A stretch of 64,000 nucleotides of DNA from UBA2336 sp036787955 (GTDB lineage Bacteria > Bacteroidota > Bacteroidia > Cytophagales > Cyclobacteriaceae), in NCBI GenBank assembly GCA_036787955.1, contig DAIQOI010000004.1, forward strand, positions 205,493 to 269,492, given 5' to 3'. Of the stretch, positions 62,409 through 64,000 are shown in pieces (position 1 is the first letter of the stretch; each line of letters starts with the position of its first letter). Both the position numbers and the translations under genes were made by a program. The notes beneath the pieces are model-generated. The model saw only the letters and a list, made by a program, of their open reading frames with translations, did not search any database and was not told where the DNA came from.

Positions 62409-62477
62409 AGGAGGGCGAGTTACCCCGCCCTATCTGTTTTCACAACGGTCATTGAAGACCTTATTGTGATTTGCTTC
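62400..62477 (-). ncRNA. tracrRNA
   Basis: Reading the minus strand: anti-repeat AAGCAAATCACAA (62476-62464) complementary to bases 2-14 of the CRISPR repeat, then TAAGGTC-ttcaat-GACCGTT forming a nexus-like hairpin (about 62463-62440), an A-rich linker (GAAAACA), and a terminator hairpin AGGGCG / CGCCCT (62431-62426, 62417-62412) followed by a T-rich tail ending near 62400. The layout is that of type II-C tracrRNAs in Bacteroidota. It is transcribed against the cas operon, ends on the cas9 stop codon, and has its own promoter at 62482-62512. The 5' end is predicted, not seen. Confidence 0.8.
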
Positions 62478-62522
62478 AGTTCAAACCTATAAAAAAAGCA
62501 CCAATCAGTCAAGCAAATCACA
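62464..62522. repeat. 12-bp inverted repeat matching the CRISPR repeat, between cas9 and cas1
   Basis: TGTGATTTGCTT (62465-62476) and AAGCAAATCACA (62511-62522) are perfect inverted copies separated by 34 nt. The first is the tracrRNA anti-repeat; the second is a partial CRISPR-repeat copy that ends on the A of the cas1 ATG and contains the tracrRNA -33 TTG. The pair could fold on either RNA strand. Confidence 0.75.
62482..62512 (-). promoter_or_regulatory. tracrRNA promoter, Bacteroidota type
   Basis: On the minus strand: TTG (62512-62510), 20 nt, TAGGTTTG (62489-62482), a perfect -7 element. A start 5-8 nt downstream falls at 62474-62477, the first base of the anti-repeat. Confidence 0.6.
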
Positions 62523-63454
62523 TGATAAAAAGAATCCTTTACTTTGGCAACCCCGCTTACCTCAGCACCCACCTGGATCAACTGGTTATTCGCCTGCCGG
62601 AAGTAGAAAACAATGAATTGCTGCCGGCACAGTTTAAAAAAGAAGCGCAGGCTACCGTACCCATTGAAGATATCGGGGTGATGATACTGGACCACCCCCG
62701 GATTATCATATCTCAGGCGCTGATGGCCAAACTACTCGCAAACAACGTGGCCCTTATCACCTGCGACAACACCCATCATCCCACCGGCCTGCTGCTGAAT
62801 CTGTCAGGCCATACCCTGCAGGCCGAACGCTTCAAATGCCAGATCGAAGCCTCATTGCCCCTGCGTAAACAATTATGGCAGGCTACCGTAAAGGCCAAAA
62901 TCCGCAACCAGGCGCTACTGCTTCAACGATATGAATTGCCGGCCGGTAATCTGTTTAAATGGGCTAAAGAAGTTACATCGGGCGATGAAGAAAACCTGGA
63001 AGCACGGGCAGCCGCTCATTACTGGAAAAGTCTTTTCCCAGAAATCCCCGGGTTTATACGTCAGCGCGAAGGACCCCCTCCTAACGCCTTGCTGAACTAC
63101 AGCTATGCCATTCTGCGGGCCATTGTAGCGCGCAGCCTCGTAGGCTCCGGCCTGCTGCCCACATTGGGTATCCACCACCACAACCGCTACAACCATTACT
63201 GCCTGGCCGATGACATTATGGAGCCCTACCGCCCCTTTGCCGATGCCTTGGTCAAGGAACTGGTCATACAGGGTAAGGCTAATGAACCACTCGGTCCTGC
63301 CATAAAAAAACACCTGCTGGGCGTAGTCCATACTGATGTACTATTTGACGATGAACGCAGCCCCCTGATGGTGGGGGTACAACGCACCACAGCATCACTT
63401 GCCCGGTGCTTTGAAGGATTGGCCAAAAAATTGCACTACCCGAAGCTACCATAG
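62522..63454 (+). CDS. cas1: CRISPR integrase Cas1, type II
   Basis: Integrates new spacers together with Cas2. 310 residues from ATG 62522; an in-frame TTG at 62471 lies inside the anti-repeat and is not credible. N-terminal beta domain (about 1-80), C-terminal helical domain with metal ligands Glu160 (NLEARAA), His218-220 (GIHHHNRYNHY) and Glu234 (ADDIMEPYRP). Composition is like the chromosomal housekeeping genes and unlike cas9. cas2 follows after 10 nt. Confidence 0.96.
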   Translation: MIKRILYFGNPAYLSTHLDQLVIRLPEVENNELLPAQFKKEAQATVPIEDIGVMILDHPRIIISQALMAKLLANNVALITCDNTHHPTGLLLNLSGHTLQAERFKCQIEASLPLRKQLWQATVKAKIRNQALLLQRYELPAGNLFKWAKEVTSGDEENLEARAAAHYWKSLFPEIPGFIRQREGPPPNALLNYSYAILRAIVARSLVGSGLLPTLGIHHHNRYNHYCLADDIMEPYRPFADALVKELVIQGKANEPLGPAIKKHLLGVVHTDVLFDDERSPLMVGVQRTTASLARCFEGLAKKLHYPKLP

Positions 63455-63464
63455 TTATTTCTCT

Positions 63465-63794
63465 ATGCGACTGAACGAATACCGCATTATGTGGATTATG
63501 GTATTGTTCGACCTGCCTACTGAAACCAAAAAAGATAGGAAGAACTATGCCGATTTTCGAAAAAAGATGCTGAAAGATGGTTTCAGCATGTTTCAATTTA
63601 GCGCCTACCTGCGCCATTGCCCCAGCGCCGAGAATGCAGAAGTACACATCCAGCGCATTAAAAAAAACCTTCCCCCAAAGGGGCACGTAGGGATTTTAAA
63701 AATCACCGACAAGCAATTTGGCGATATGCAGATTTTTTACGGAAAAGACGAAAAACCAAAGCCCCCTGTTCCTCAACAATTGGAATTGTTTTAA
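63465..63794 (+). CDS. cas2: CRISPR adaptation protein Cas2
   Basis: Forms the structural core of the Cas1-Cas2 integrase. 109 residues from ATG 63465 (MRLNEYRIMWIMVLFDLP); the upstream frame to 63399 overlaps cas1 and is not used. Ferredoxin-like fold with VLFDLPTETKKDRKNYADFRKKML, the usual Asp at the end of strand 1, and a C-terminal tail ending in PQQLELF. Last gene of the operon, followed by a terminator. Confidence 0.96.
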   Translation: MRLNEYRIMWIMVLFDLPTETKKDRKNYADFRKKMLKDGFSMFQFSAYLRHCPSAENAEVHIQRIKKNLPPKGHVGILKITDKQFGDMQIFYGKDEKPKPPVPQQLELF

Positions 63795-63795
63795 G

Positions 63796-63834
63796 GACCA
63801 AGGGGCATTTTTTGGGCATGCCGGTCGATTTTTT
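63796..63834 (+). terminator. intrinsic terminator of the cas operon
   Basis: Outer stem GACC (63796-63799) / GGTC (63823-63826), inner stem GGCAT (63804-63808) / ATGCC (63818-63822), then a run of six T (63829-63834). Starts one base after the cas2 TAA. Confidence 0.7.
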
Positions 63835-63909
63835 AATTAAACGATGGCATTTTTCCTGCCCCGGTTTTTGGTCTAACATTCTGATTATAAGCAAAATAAG
63901 CCATAATCA

Positions 63910-64000
63910 GATGTCAAAGATCGTTGATTGAAAGCAAATCACAACTCGTAACTACCAACAAGTATTGTCTTAGGGATGTCAAAGATCGTTGATTGAAAGC
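63910..64000 (-). CRISPR. CRISPR array, cas-proximal end (continues beyond window)
   Basis: First repeat 63910-63945 (36 nt, plus strand GATGTCAAAG...AATCACAAC), one 29-nt spacer (63946-63974), then 26 nt of a second identical repeat cut by the window edge; period 65. Read on the minus strand the repeat begins GTTGTGATTTGC, the orientation that pairs with the tracrRNA, so crRNAs are made leftward and the cas-proximal end is the leader-distal, oldest end. The repeat length and GTTG...ATC ends fit type II-C. Confidence 0.9.

Noticed and set aside
62471..62521. Extended cas1 N-terminus from TTG 62471
   Set aside because: The extra 17 codons are the tracrRNA promoter and anti-repeat region; ATG 62522 gives the normal Cas1 start.
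62511..62600. Plus-strand tracrRNA using the arm at 62511-62522 as anti-repeat
   Set aside because: No nexus hairpin or terminator follows on that strand and it runs into cas1; the minus-strand version has all parts.
58662..63794. Type II-A or II-B assignment
   Set aside because: No csn2 or cas4 gene after cas2; only cas9, cas1 and cas2, hence II-C.

Overview
This 64 kb window is a chromosomal segment of a member of the Bacteroidota, most likely a Cytophagales-type bacterium. The grounds are the type IX secretion genes (a 2388-residue SprA, a PorT-like protein, a PorE-like OmpA protein, and a cargo protein with a C-terminal sorting domain). Several lineage-typical gene neighbours (ruvA-sprA-gcvH, a PorT-like gene next to menG/ubiE, folP-cdaA) and promoter-like sites of the Bacteroidota form (TTG, 18-20 nt, TAnnTTTG) point the same way. 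Most of the window is densely coding with moderate GC. No rRNA or tRNA gene was seen.

Layout. 1-4.0 kb: folP (cut by the window edge), the c-di-AMP synthase cdaA, and divergent kbl and tdh (threonine to glycine). 3.9-4.8 kb: a small AT-rich island with a lipoprotein-like gene, a helix-turn-helix gene remnant and a pair of related short repeats. 4.8-18.5 kb: a T9SS cargo protein, then envelope and housekeeping genes on the plus strand (flippase, TPR protein, DUF4292 lipoprotein, EnvC-like activator, tatA, gatA, MltD-like transglycosylase, DUF4837 lipoprotein, maeB, ruvA). 18.5-30 kb: sprA, then gcvH, lipA and gcvP, i.e. H protein, the lipoyl synthase that makes its cofactor, and P protein. 30-50 kb: a 55-residue membrane protein on the minus strand, an M28 peptidase, a TauE-type permease, L-serine dehydratase, an SDR/PorT-like/menG block, the PorE-like protein, engB, fbp, aspartate kinase, a low-molecular-weight phosphatase, enoyl-CoA hydratase, an AI-2E family permease, waaA, rsgA, and a three-gene minus-strand block (DUF4442 hotdog, FemAB-like transferase, family 2 glycosyltransferase).

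50.5-58.2 kb holds a compact plus-strand cluster: a GcvT/DmdA-type folate-dependent aminomethyltransferase homologue, two tandem PYROXD2-like flavoproteins, a Rieske non-haem iron oxygenase of the glycine-betaine/choline monooxygenase type, an NhaC-family transporter and a DEDDy 3'-5' exonuclease. The first five look like an oxidative demethylation and one-carbon transfer pathway for a methylated amine or similar compound whose substrate I cannot name. It is the best candidate here for an undescribed pathway.

58.2-64 kb is a type II-C CRISPR-Cas locus: a decayed gene fragment, a promoter/palindrome region, cas9 (1248 residues, all RuvC and HNH catalytic residues present, C-terminal internal duplication), a minus-strand tracrRNA between cas9 and cas1, cas1, cas2, a terminator, and the first repeat-spacer unit plus part of a second repeat running off the right edge. 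The tracrRNA is antisense to the cas operon mRNA, carries a complete Bacteroidota-type promoter, and its anti-repeat is one arm of a 12-bp inverted repeat whose other arm overlaps the cas1 start codon. The CRISPR repeat itself appears to contain a promoter that would fire outward into each spacer.
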